From contig NZ_JODS01000025.1 of assembly GCF_000718025.1 (NCBI RefSeq), positions 62,001 through 126,000 on the forward strand: a stretch of DNA of 64,000 nucleotides, given 5' to 3'. Positions 54,678-64,000 of the stretch are shown here, piece after piece. Under the pieces are notes generated by a model. It did no database searches. It was not told where the DNA came from and saw only the letters and a list, made by a program, of their open reading frames with translations. The stretch is from Kitasatospora purpeofusca. GTDB lineage: Bacteria; Actinomycetota; Actinomycetes; Streptomycetales; Streptomycetaceae. A program made the position numbers and the translations under genes. Position 1 is the first letter of the stretch, and each line of letters begins with the position of its first letter.

Positions 54678-54865
54678 CGGTGCGGTGTCCTCGGCAGAAG
54701 TCGGGCAAATGCGCGACCGCCCGGCCGACGTCGTGGAACGTCTCCGGGCGGTGTTTCGGTTCACGCAGTCGGCCGATCATATCCATTCAGACGATGTGCT
54801 CAACCGGTAAGTTGACGGTCAGTCTCCTTCTGCCACGCTCCGTATACCACTCCACCTCCATCCCC

Positions 54866-55654
54866 TCACCCCATCGCCACCTCGACCTCACGTCGCACCG
54901 ATGTACGGATGCGGTGACAGTTCGCGCAGACCACCTCGCACTTGGCGATCTCCCGCTCGATCTCCGACCAGGGCTGCCGCTCGGCTATCAGCTGGGAAAC
55001 ATTCGCGCGCTTCGCCCCACGGACGTGATCCCAGTCCAGGCCCCGTGCCCACCCATCCCATCCACAGTCGATGCAGCCTGCGCGGAGCTTGATGGCATCG
55101 TTCCTCGCCTGGGCATCCACCAGCGCCTGCCAGGACGGTGGCAGACGCTTGTCCCTGCTTCGGGGCCGTTGCCGCATCGTGCGGGCACGATGGCAGCGAG
55201 CGCATCGCACCTCGCACTTGGCCAACTCGGCCAGAAGCCGGTCCTTGCCCGCGCACAACTGCACCATCCGAGAGACAGTTCCGGTCTTCTCACCCGGATC
55301 CCGATGGTCCGGGTCGAGTGCCCGGACGTCGGAGTAGCCACAGTCGACACATCCCGTCCGTTTCCACTCGGTCACGACGGATTGGAGCCTCTGCCTCGAT
55401 CGGTTCAGGTCGTGCGCGGATCCAAGCCGGGCCCGACGAGCCCGCTGCCGCTCCAGCGCAGCTGCCTTGACCTCGGGTCGCTGCCACCTCTCCCGACGGG
55501 CCGCATTTGCTGCAGCCTTTGCCTCTGTCGTTCGCGCCCTGGCCCGGGCCGCGCGCTTGCACTCACTCTGGAGCCCGCTCGGCCTGCTTGCATTTTTCGG
55601 AAAATCGGCTGCCGGGTGCACCTCCTGACATGCCGGACACCAGATCGGTGTCAT
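54866..55654 (-). CDS. Tandem HNH-endonuclease-like protein
   Basis: A 262-residue protein. The N-terminus is a zinc ribbon-like CPACQEVHPAADFPKNASR followed by a Lys/Arg/Ala-rich helix. Two homologous HNH-like units follow: GCVDCGYSDVRALDPDHRDP ... CEVRCARCHRART and GCIDCGWDGWARGLDWDHVR ... CEVVCANCHRIRT, each with CxxC, DH, CxxCH. The first keeps DPDHRD and the second DWDHVR, so both could coordinate a catalytic metal. GC content and codon use are lower than the neighbours, suggesting horizontal or phage origin. It does not belong to the conservon. No methylase or toxin partner is adjacent. Confidence 0.8.
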   Translation of the reverse strand: MTPIWCPACQEVHPAADFPKNASRPSGLQSECKRAARARARTTEAKAAANAARRERWQRPEVKAAALERQRARRARLGSAHDLNRSRQRLQSVVTEWKRTGCVDCGYSDVRALDPDHRDPGEKTGTVSRMVQLCAGKDRLLAELAKCEVRCARCHRARTMRQRPRSRDKRLPPSWQALVDAQARNDAIKLRAGCIDCGWDGWARGLDWDHVRGAKRANVSQLIAERQPWSEIEREIAKCEVVCANCHRIRTSVRREVEVAMG

Positions 55655-55747
55655 AGATGTGATCTCTGCTGCCGGAGGTCGGCGCTGCCCGCGGCGCCTT
55701 GAGGGATCGGTCACATCCGAAGCCAAGCAGCCCTCACCGACAGAAAA

Positions 55748-55781
55748 GGGCGGGGCGAGGACTCTCGTCCTCGCCCCGCCC
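55748..55781 (-). terminator. Intrinsic terminator of nrdJ
   Basis: A perfect 15-base stem (55748-55762 with 55767-55781, loop TCTC) followed on the minus strand by TTTTCTG, 43 bases after the nrdJ stop. It has the U-run of a classical intrinsic terminator, rare in this genome. Confidence 0.93.
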
Positions 55782-55823
55782 GAGGGCTTCACTCCATCGA
55801 GTGAAGCCGACCGCGTTCCTGTG

Positions 55824-58709
<2,886 letters not shown>

Positions 58710-58923
58710 TTCTGTTCCTCCTCCTGGTTGGGCAAACGCCCGAAGTGCCCCGTAAAGTCCGGGCACGGCTGGTTCGCTCTTCCGGTGTGCGGCAGGCAGG
58801 GATCCTCACCCACCGCGCACGTTTTGTCATGGTCTGTGCGCCGTTTTCGGGCACACGTCGGCCCCGGGGGACCGAAGGGGTTGCGCCGACCCCGGAAAGG
58901 GGCCGGTGGAGGGGCCGTGCCTG

Positions 58924-59421
58924 TCAGGGCGCGGCGGCGGCGACGGGCACGCAGGCGCCGTCGGCCTCGGTGGCGGGCTGCTCGGCGCGGAGTTCCGCGA
59001 TGGCGGCCTCGAAGTCTTCCAGTCCGTCGTACGCCTGGTAGACGCTGGCGAAGCGGAGGAACGCGACGACGTCGAGTTCCTTGAGCGGGCCGAGTATGGC
59101 AAGCCCGACGTCGTGGGTGGTGAGCTCGGCGTTGCCGGTGGCCCGCACGCACTCCTCGACCCGCTGGCCGAGCTGGGCGAGGGCGTCCTCGGTGACCGGG
59201 CGGCCCTGGCAGGCCTTGCGGACTCCGGAGATGACCTTCTCCCGGGAGAACGGCTCGGTGACGCCGCTGCGCTTGATGACCATCAGGGCGGCCGTCTCCA
59301 CAGTGGTGAATCGGCGACCGCAGTCCGGGCACTGCCGGCGGCGGCGGATGCAGCTGCCGTCCTCGGTGGTCCGGCTGTCGACGACACGGCTGTCGGAGTG
59401 CCGGCAGAAGGGGCAGTGCAC
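58924..59421 (-). CDS. nrdR: Transcriptional repressor NrdR
   Basis: A 165-residue repressor of ribonucleotide reductase genes that reads ATP/dATP levels. A zinc ribbon with C3, C6, C31 and C34 (MHCPFCRH ... QCPDCGRRF) binds DNA; residues 46-136 are an ATP-cone (VIKRSGVTEPFSREKVISGV). The GTG start has AAGGAGG upstream. It shares an operon with nrdJ and has two NrdR-box-like sites in its own promoter. A weak hairpin (58886-58906) sits 18 bases after its stop and may reduce readthrough. Confidence 0.96.
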   Translation of the reverse strand: MHCPFCRHSDSRVVDSRTTEDGSCIRRRRQCPDCGRRFTTVETAALMVIKRSGVTEPFSREKVISGVRKACQGRPVTEDALAQLGQRVEECVRATGNAELTTHDVGLAILGPLKELDVVAFLRFASVYQAYDGLEDFEAAIAELRAEQPATEADGACVPVAAAAP

Positions 59422-59511
59422 CTGAGGATCCCTCCTTGGCAGGACGTGCGGACTTGGTCGAGTCTATGCGATCCCGGGGCCCTGCGAGCAACCCGATCTT
59501 GAGGCCTCGAC

Positions 59512-59555
59512 CACAAGTACTGGGCCACGGAGAGGACTGTAGCCACTACATCTAG
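59512..59555 (-). promoter_or_regulatory. Tandem NrdR-box-like sites upstream of nrdR
   Basis: Box 1 on the minus strand reads CTAGATGTAGTG (59544-59555), matching the core CWATATATWGTG at 10 of 12; box 2 reads CCAGTACTTGTG (59512-59523), 7 of 12. They are 32 bp apart, about three helical turns, the arrangement NrdR needs. Autoregulation of nrdRJ follows. Confidence 0.6.
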
Positions 59556-59620
59556 GTTTTGGAGCGAAGGAGGGGTGCTGGCGTGTCGGCGCGGGCGATA
59601 CCCTCGGAGCCGATTTCCGA

Positions 59621-59636
59621 TCGAACATTTAATCGA
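59621..59636. promoter_or_regulatory. SOS (LexA) box-like sequence, distal
   Basis: TCGAACATTTAATCGA matches the actinobacterial consensus TCGAACACATGTTCGA at 12 of 16. It is flanked by A/T so that ATCGA...TCGAT is symmetric. It lies about 145 bases before lexA. Confidence 0.45.
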
Positions 59637-59683
59637 TGTACAACAAAGCCTTGATCGAGTCAGCCAACTCCCGAATAATTCAC

Positions 59684-59699
59684 TCGAACGTGTGTTTGG
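59684..59699. promoter_or_regulatory. SOS (LexA) box, proximal
   Basis: TCGAACGTGTGTTTGG contains CGAACGTGTGTTTG, which fits the Gram-positive SOS pattern CGAACRNRYGTTYC at 13 of 14. It lies 68 bases before the lexA start, as expected for LexA autorepression. Confidence 0.7.
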
Positions 59700-59766
59700 C
59701 GCAACCTTTCGATACGAGGTGCGTTGGGCTGGAAAAAGGAGAGGACAGCCGTCGAGAGGGGCAGCC

Positions 59767-60648
59767 GTGAACGCCGTCGAAAGCAACACCATCCCGGTGC
59801 AGGATCACTCCCAGCTCAAGGTGGGGCAGCGCACCACGAATCAGCAGAGCGTGGACATCAGCATGGACCGCAGCGAGGATCATCGCCCCCTGGGCCCGGG
59901 CATTTCCGGGGTCGGGCGTGTTCCGGACCAGCCCATCGAACACTCCCCCGCCCTGGACGACGCCCACCCGGCGCCGACCCGTTCCGCGCCGGGCCGCCCG
60001 CCCGGGATCCGGACCGACGAGGCAGGCCTCACCGAGCGCCAGCGCCGGGTGATCGAGGTCATCCGGGACTCCGTGCAGCGCCGGGGCTACCCGCCGTCGA
60101 TGCGCGAGATCGGCCAGGCCGTCGGCCTGTCCAGCACGTCCTCGGTGGCCCATCAGCTGATGGCACTGGAGCGCAAGGGCTTCCTGCGGCGGGACCCGCA
60201 CCGTCCGCGCGCCTACGAGGTCCGCGGCGTCGAGGTGGCCCGGCCGAACACCGCCGAGACCGCCGGCCGCCCGTCCACCTCCTACGTGCCGCTGGTCGGC
60301 CGGATCGCCGCCGGTGGTCCGATCCTGGCCGAGCAGACCGTGGAGGACGTCTTCCCGCTGCCCCGGCAGCTGGTCGGCGAGGGCGAGCTGTTCGCGCTCA
60401 CCGTGCGCGGTGACTCGATGATCGAGGCGGCCATCTGCGACGGCGACTGGGTCACCGTCCGCCGCCAGCCGGTCGCCGAGAACGGCGACATCGTCGCCGC
60501 GATGATCGACGGCGAGGCCACCGTCAAGCGCCTCAAGCGCGAGGACGGCCGGATCTGGCTGATGCCGCACAACCCCGCGTACGAGCCGATCAACGGCGAC
60601 AACGCGACCATCCTGGGCAAGGTCGTGGCCGTCCTCCGCCGGCTCTGA
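59767..60648 (+). CDS. lexA: SOS repressor LexA
   Basis: A 293-residue repressor that self-cleaves when RecA is activated by DNA damage. The winged helix (GLTERQRRVIEVIRDSVQRR, YPPSMREIGQAVGLSSTSSV) starts only at residue 87; the preceding part is a polar, Pro-rich extension, longer than in S. coelicolor LexA (about 30 residues). The cleavage site is Ala-Gly in RIAAGGPI near 182; catalytic Ser is in GDSMIEA near 217 and Lys in ATVKRLK near 254. The GTG has GAGAGGGG upstream; the internal ATG (codon 33) lacks a ribosome-binding site. It is divergent from nrdR. Confidence 0.95.
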   Translation: MNAVESNTIPVQDHSQLKVGQRTTNQQSVDISMDRSEDHRPLGPGISGVGRVPDQPIEHSPALDDAHPAPTRSAPGRPPGIRTDEAGLTERQRRVIEVIRDSVQRRGYPPSMREIGQAVGLSSTSSVAHQLMALERKGFLRRDPHRPRAYEVRGVEVARPNTAETAGRPSTSYVPLVGRIAAGGPILAEQTVEDVFPLPRQLVGEGELFALTVRGDSMIEAAICDGDWVTVRRQPVAENGDIVAAMIDGEATVKRLKREDGRIWLMPHNPAYEPINGDNATILGKVVAVLRRL

Positions 60649-60676
60649 CCGCACCACCCCGCCCGGACCCACAGGA

Positions 60677-60707
60677 AGGGGCTCCCCGCACAGCGCGTGG
60701 AGCCCCT
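60677..60707. terminator. Hairpin terminator after lexA
   Basis: AGGGGCTCC pairs with GGAGCCCCT around a 13-base loop, followed by CCGGCCTTT; it lies between convergent lexA and dinG. Confidence 0.75.
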
Positions 60708-60768
60708 CCGGCCTTTCCCGACCCCGGTTCCCGACAGAGTCCCGTCCCGGGCCCGGAGCAGCCGGGGA

Positions 60769-62901
60769 TCAGCCCCGCTTCGGCACCGGCCGGACCGGCG
60801 CCGCCGAGTCGTCGATCGCCGCCAGCGAGCGGCGCACCTGGTTGCGGTCCGTCGTGTACCAGAACTCCGGCATCGAGGACCGGAAGAAGCCGCCGTAGCG
60901 CTTGGTCTCCACCCGCGGGTCGAGCACCGCCACCACACCCCGGTCCTCCGCCGCGCGCACCAGCCGGCCCGCGCCCTGCGCCATCAGCAGCGCCGCATGG
61001 GTGGCCGCGACGGCCATGAAGCCGTTCCCGCCGCGCTGTTCGACGTCCTTCTGCCGGGCGCTCATCAGCGGGTCGTCCGGCCTCGGGAACGGGATCCGGT
61101 CCATCACCACCAGCTGGCAGGCCGAGCCGGGCACGTCCACGCCCTGCCAGAGCGACAGCGTGCCGAACAGGCAGGTGGTCGCGTCCGAGGCGAACTCGCG
61201 GATCAACTCGCCCAGGGTGTCCTCGCCCTGGAGCAGGATCCGCTGGTCCAGCCGCTCCCGCATCGCCTCGGCGGCCGTCTGCGCCCCCCGCATCGAGGAG
61301 AACAGCCCCAGCGTCCGCCCGCCGGCCGCGCCGATCAGATCGGCCAACTCGTCGAGCATGTCCGGCCGCTCGGGATCACGCCCGGGATCGGCCAGGTGCC
61401 TGGCGACATAGAGGATGCCCTGCTTGGAGTACTTGAACGGCGAGCCGACGTCGATCCCCCGCCAGTGCGGCACCGGCTCGTCGCCCATGCCCTCCCCGAC
61501 CGCCTCCGGGTTGTCGCCGGGCGTGCGGACGTCCGGCAGCCGGGCGTCGGACGGCAGGCCCACCGAGGCGGCCACACCGGTGAAGTCCCCGCCGAGCTTG
61601 AGGGTGGCCGAGGTGAGCACCACCGCGCGCTCCTTGTACAGCCCCTCCCGCAGCAGCCCGGAGACGCTCAGCGGGGCGACCCGCAGCGAGGCGGTGCCCA
61701 GCCCGTAGCGGTCGCTGCGCTCGATCCAGACCACGTCGTACTCGGAGTCCTGGAGCAGCCGGTCGGCGGTCTCGTGCAGGGACTCCGCGGCGGCCATCGC
61801 CTGCTTGCGCACGGCGTCCTCGTCGCTGAGCCCCTTGTCCCTGGTCTCGCCGAGCGAGGTGATCACCTGCCGGGAGGCGTCCCGGATCGCGGTCACGGCG
61901 TAGGCGAGGTACTCGGGCAGCTCCTCCACCCGGCCGGGCTGGGCGGTCTCCATCAGGCCGTGGTAGTTCTCGGCGGCGGCCTGCAGCGCGTCCACGGCCT
62001 TCTCGTTGGCGAGCCGGGCGGCCCGCTTGACCGTCCGGTTCACCGCGCCGACGGTCAGCTCGGCGGTGGCCGCCCCGGTGACCCGGTTGACCAGCTCGTG
62101 CGCCTCGTCGATGATCAGCAGCCCGTGCTCGGGCAGCACCGGCGCGCCCTCGATCGCGTCGATCGCGAGCATCGCGTGGTTGGTGACGACGACGTCGGCG
62201 AGCTTGGCCCGCTCCCGGGCCTTCTCCGCGAAGCACTCCTGGCCGTACGCGCAGCGGGTCGCGCCCAGGCACTCCTTGGAGGTGACCGCGAGCTGGGCCC
62301 AGGCCCGGTCGGAGACGCCGGGGGTCATGTCGTCCCGGTCGCCGGTCTCCGTCTCGTCCGCCCACTCGCGCAGCCGGAGCACCTCCTTGCCGAGCTTGCC
62401 GGCGGGTCCGCCCAGCGCCTCGACCGGGTCGAACAGGCCCTCGCCCTCGTCGCCCGGGGTGCCCTCGTTGGCCCGGTGCAGGCACAGGTAGTTGGAGCGG
62501 CCCTTGAGCATCGCGAACAGCGGACGGCGCCGCAGCACCGGGTGCAGTGCCTCCACGGTGCGCGGCAGGTCCCGCTCGACCAGCTGGCGCTGGAGCGCCA
62601 GGGTCGCGGTGGCGACCACCACGCGGTCCCCGTGGGCGAGCGCCGGCACCAGGTAGGCGAGGGACTTGCCGGTACCGGTGCCGGCCTGCACCAACAGGTG
62701 CTCGCCGTGGTCGACGGCGTCCGCGACGGCCTCGGCCATCCGGAGCTGTCCGGGGCGCTCGACGCCGCCGACGGAGGCCACCGCGGCGTGCAGCAGCTCG
62801 GGGACACGGGCGCGGGGGACGGCCTCCGCCGGGGCGTCCGCGACGCTCCCGGCCTCGTCGGCGTCCTCGGCGGGGAGCTGGGATTCGGAGTCGTTCGTCA
62901 T
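60769..62901 (-). CDS. dinG: ATP-dependent DNA helicase, DinG/XPD type
   Basis: A 710-residue superfamily-2 helicase. Walker A QAGTGTGKSLAY near 75, four cysteines around 140-220 (YLCLHRA, KECLGATRCAYGQECFAEK) suited to a 4Fe-4S cluster, DEAH box LIIDEAHELV near 262, motif VLTSATLKLGGD near 425, motif VI AQGAGRLVRAAEDRG near 650. It unwinds D-loops and R-loops during repair. The ATG is only 12 bases after the stop of the upstream siderophore-synthetase-like gene, so the two may share a transcript. I see no LexA box immediately in front of it, and lexA is convergent. Confidence 0.93.
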   Translation of the reverse strand: MTNDSESQLPAEDADEAGSVADAPAEAVPRARVPELLHAAVASVGGVERPGQLRMAEAVADAVDHGEHLLVQAGTGTGKSLAYLVPALAHGDRVVVATATLALQRQLVERDLPRTVEALHPVLRRRPLFAMLKGRSNYLCLHRANEGTPGDEGEGLFDPVEALGGPAGKLGKEVLRLREWADETETGDRDDMTPGVSDRAWAQLAVTSKECLGATRCAYGQECFAEKARERAKLADVVVTNHAMLAIDAIEGAPVLPEHGLLIIDEAHELVNRVTGAATAELTVGAVNRTVKRAARLANEKAVDALQAAAENYHGLMETAQPGRVEELPEYLAYAVTAIRDASRQVITSLGETRDKGLSDEDAVRKQAMAAAESLHETADRLLQDSEYDVVWIERSDRYGLGTASLRVAPLSVSGLLREGLYKERAVVLTSATLKLGGDFTGVAASVGLPSDARLPDVRTPGDNPEAVGEGMGDEPVPHWRGIDVGSPFKYSKQGILYVARHLADPGRDPERPDMLDELADLIGAAGGRTLGLFSSMRGAQTAAEAMRERLDQRILLQGEDTLGELIREFASDATTCLFGTLSLWQGVDVPGSACQLVVMDRIPFPRPDDPLMSARQKDVEQRGGNGFMAVAATHAALLMAQGAGRLVRAAEDRGVVAVLDPRVETKRYGGFFRSSMPEFWYTTDRNQVRRSLAAIDDSAAPVRPVPKRG

Positions 62902-62913
62902 GACCCACCCAGC

Positions 62914-64000
62914 CTACGGGGCAGGGGTGACAATCCGGTCCCGCCGACGGGGCACCCGGCCGGTGCCGTCCGCGGCGAGCGGGTTGGGCACGGTGCCGTG
63001 CCGGGCCGCGTGCGGGCGGTGCGGGCGGTCGCCGTAGCCGTCCAGCAGCAGCCGGTTGCGGTTCAGGCAGAGCCGGTCGATCCGCGGCCGGAACAGGTCG
63101 AACAGCGCGAACCGCTCGGCCAGTTCCGGGAACCGCGCCTGGTAGCGGTGGATCTCGGCGCGCAGCAGCTCCCAGAACTCCGCCTCGGCGAGGCCGGTCC
63201 CGGCCTCCAGCAGCGGTGCCAGATAGCGGTACACGCCGATGAACAGCCCGGAGTGCAGGAACTGGCACAGGCCCTGCGGGTCCTCGCGCAGCAGTACCGC
63301 GTCCACCTCGGCGGGCAGGTCGCGCAGTTCCGGCAGGTCCTGGTCGCTGAGGTTGACGTCGTCGACGAAGTCCTTGACCGCGAGCCGGACCGGTACGTCC
63401 CGCTCGTCGAAGACCAGGACGGCGTTCTCGCCGTGCGGGGAGAACACCAGCCCGTACCGGTAGAGGAAGTGCAGCAGCGGCGGCAGCATCGCGGCGAACA
63501 GCCGGCCGGTCCACTCGGCGGGGGCGAGCCCGGAGCGGGCGACCAGCTCGGCGGCCAGCGGCCGTCCGTCGCGTCCGGCCTGGAGCAGGGCGGCCAGGGT
63601 GCGACCGCGCTCGCCGGGCGCCAGCGCGGGGCCGAGCGGCTCCCGCCAGATCGCGCCGAGCAGCTCCTTGTACTGGTAGGGGGCCTCGGGCAGGTCGCGG
63701 TAGACGGGGTGGTCGACGGTGACCGAGGCGATCTCGCCGAGCAGCACCACCCGGCACTCCTCGCGCAGGAAGGGGTCGGCGTCGCGCAGCCCGTGGATCC
63801 AGGCGGTGACGGCGGGCGCGGCCAGGGTGCGTTCGGTGGGCAGGCCGCGCCAGACCAGGGTGTTGAGGATGGCCAGCGGCAGTTTGACGGTGCAGCGCTC
63901 GGGGCGGCTCTCGTTGAAGAACGAGCGGATCGACTGCTGGGGCAGCCGGAGGTCGCCGTCGGTGCCGAGCGGCACGATCTCGCCGGAGGCGATCCACGGG
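62914..64000 (-). CDS. IucA/IucC-type siderophore synthetase-like protein (5' end outside window)
   Basis: The C-terminal 361 residues of a protein whose N-terminus lies beyond position 64000. IucA/IucC-family blocks are visible: QQSIRSFFNESRPERCTVKL, PLAILNTLVWRGLPTERT near the left end, FSPHGENAVLVFDERDVPVR for the C-terminal FhuF-like/ligand-binding part, and NRNRLLLDGYGD near the end. NIS synthetases condense hydroxamate or citrate units into siderophores, but single copies in housekeeping regions may serve another carboxylate-amine ligation. Neighbours give no biosynthetic cluster. The reading frame is open to the window edge. Confidence 0.8.
   Translation of the reverse strand, partial: PWIASGEIVPLGTDGDLRLPQQSIRSFFNESRPERCTVKLPLAILNTLVWRGLPTERTLAAPAVTAWIHGLRDADPFLREECRVVLLGEIASVTVDHPVYRDLPEAPYQYKELLGAIWREPLGPALAPGERGRTLAALLQAGRDGRPLAAELVARSGLAPAEWTGRLFAAMLPPLLHFLYRYGLVFSPHGENAVLVFDERDVPVRLAVKDFVDDVNLSDQDLPELRDLPAEVDAVLLREDPQGLCQFLHSGLFIGVYRYLAPLLEAGTGLAEAEFWELLRAEIHRYQARFPELAERFALFDLFRPRIDRLCLNRNRLLLDGYGDRPHRPHAARHGTVPNPLAADGTGRVPRRRDRIVTPAP

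Noticed and set aside
58710..58923. Cobalamin riboswitch in front of nrdJ
   Set aside because: I could not find a B12-box-like element or the expected long structured leader; in streptomycetes the riboswitch belongs to the class I reductase genes.

Overview
The window is about 64 kb of very GC-rich DNA with strong third-position GC bias, ATGA stop/start overlaps and frequent GTG/TTG starts. Gene content points to Streptomycetaceae (Streptomyces, Kitasatospora or a close relative): the principal sigma factor HrdB beside the sporulation regulator WhiH, a B12-dependent ribonucleotide reductase with NrdR, LexA, topoisomerase IV, and a conservon with P450 genes. The order lexA/nrdR/nrdJ ... rnhB ... 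recQ ... whiH-hrdB ... parE ... parC-M16 peptidases matches, from memory, the core arm of Streptomyces chromosomes. I see no rRNA, tRNA, CRISPR array, insertion sequence or prophage.

Layout. 0-9 kb: end of a membrane-protein gene divergent from a MarR regulator, the RNA ligase rtcB, two M16 peptidases, divergent topoisomerase IV subunit A (parC), and a sucrase/ferredoxin-like protein. 9-14 kb: DUF485 plus a sodium:solute symporter, then a NarL-type two-component system with a DUF1453 membrane protein. 14-21.5 kb: parE, a small zinc-ribbon protein, a trypsin-like protease, hrdB and whiH. 21.7-31 kb: an ABC exporter pair, a NrtR-type Nudix regulator with an operator array over its own start, a glycogen-debranching-like protein, a prolyl aminopeptidase and a DUF4192 protein. 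31-37 kb: a RecQ helicase fused to a phosphoribosyltransferase-like domain, two uncharacterised proteins and RNase HII. 37-41.4 kb: a TetR/MFS efflux pair with two matching operators, and a DUF4173 membrane protein. 41.5-48.6 kb: a large secreted multidomain protein next to a sugar ABC importer. 48.8-54.7 kb: a complete conservon (cvnA-B-C-D, then CYP157-like and CYP154-like P450s). 54.8-64 kb: a tandem-HNH protein, nrdJ and nrdR, lexA, dinG, and the truncated start of an IucA/IucC siderophore-synthetase-like gene.

How the genes work together. Much of the window is informational and housekeeping: chromosome topology (ParC/ParE), primary transcription (HrdB), sporulation control (WhiH), deoxynucleotide supply (NrdJ/NrdR) and DNA damage (LexA, DinG, RecQ, RNase HII). 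LexA and NrdR are divergent, each with readable operators in the shared spacer. Accessory modules sit between these blocks: carbohydrate uptake with a secreted glycan-acting protein, drug efflux, and the conservon signalling complex.

Most interesting points: the CYP157-like P450 that has lost the ExxR motif inside the conservon; the RecQ-phosphoribosyltransferase fusion; the operator arrays at the NrtR and TetR loci; the ABC ATPase beside whiH lacking the Walker B glutamate; the tandem-HNH protein; a strong ribosome-binding site in front of a 21-codon ORF upstream of rtcB; and a GC homopolymer tract that appears to corrupt the 3' end of the sugar-binding protein gene, possibly an assembly fault.
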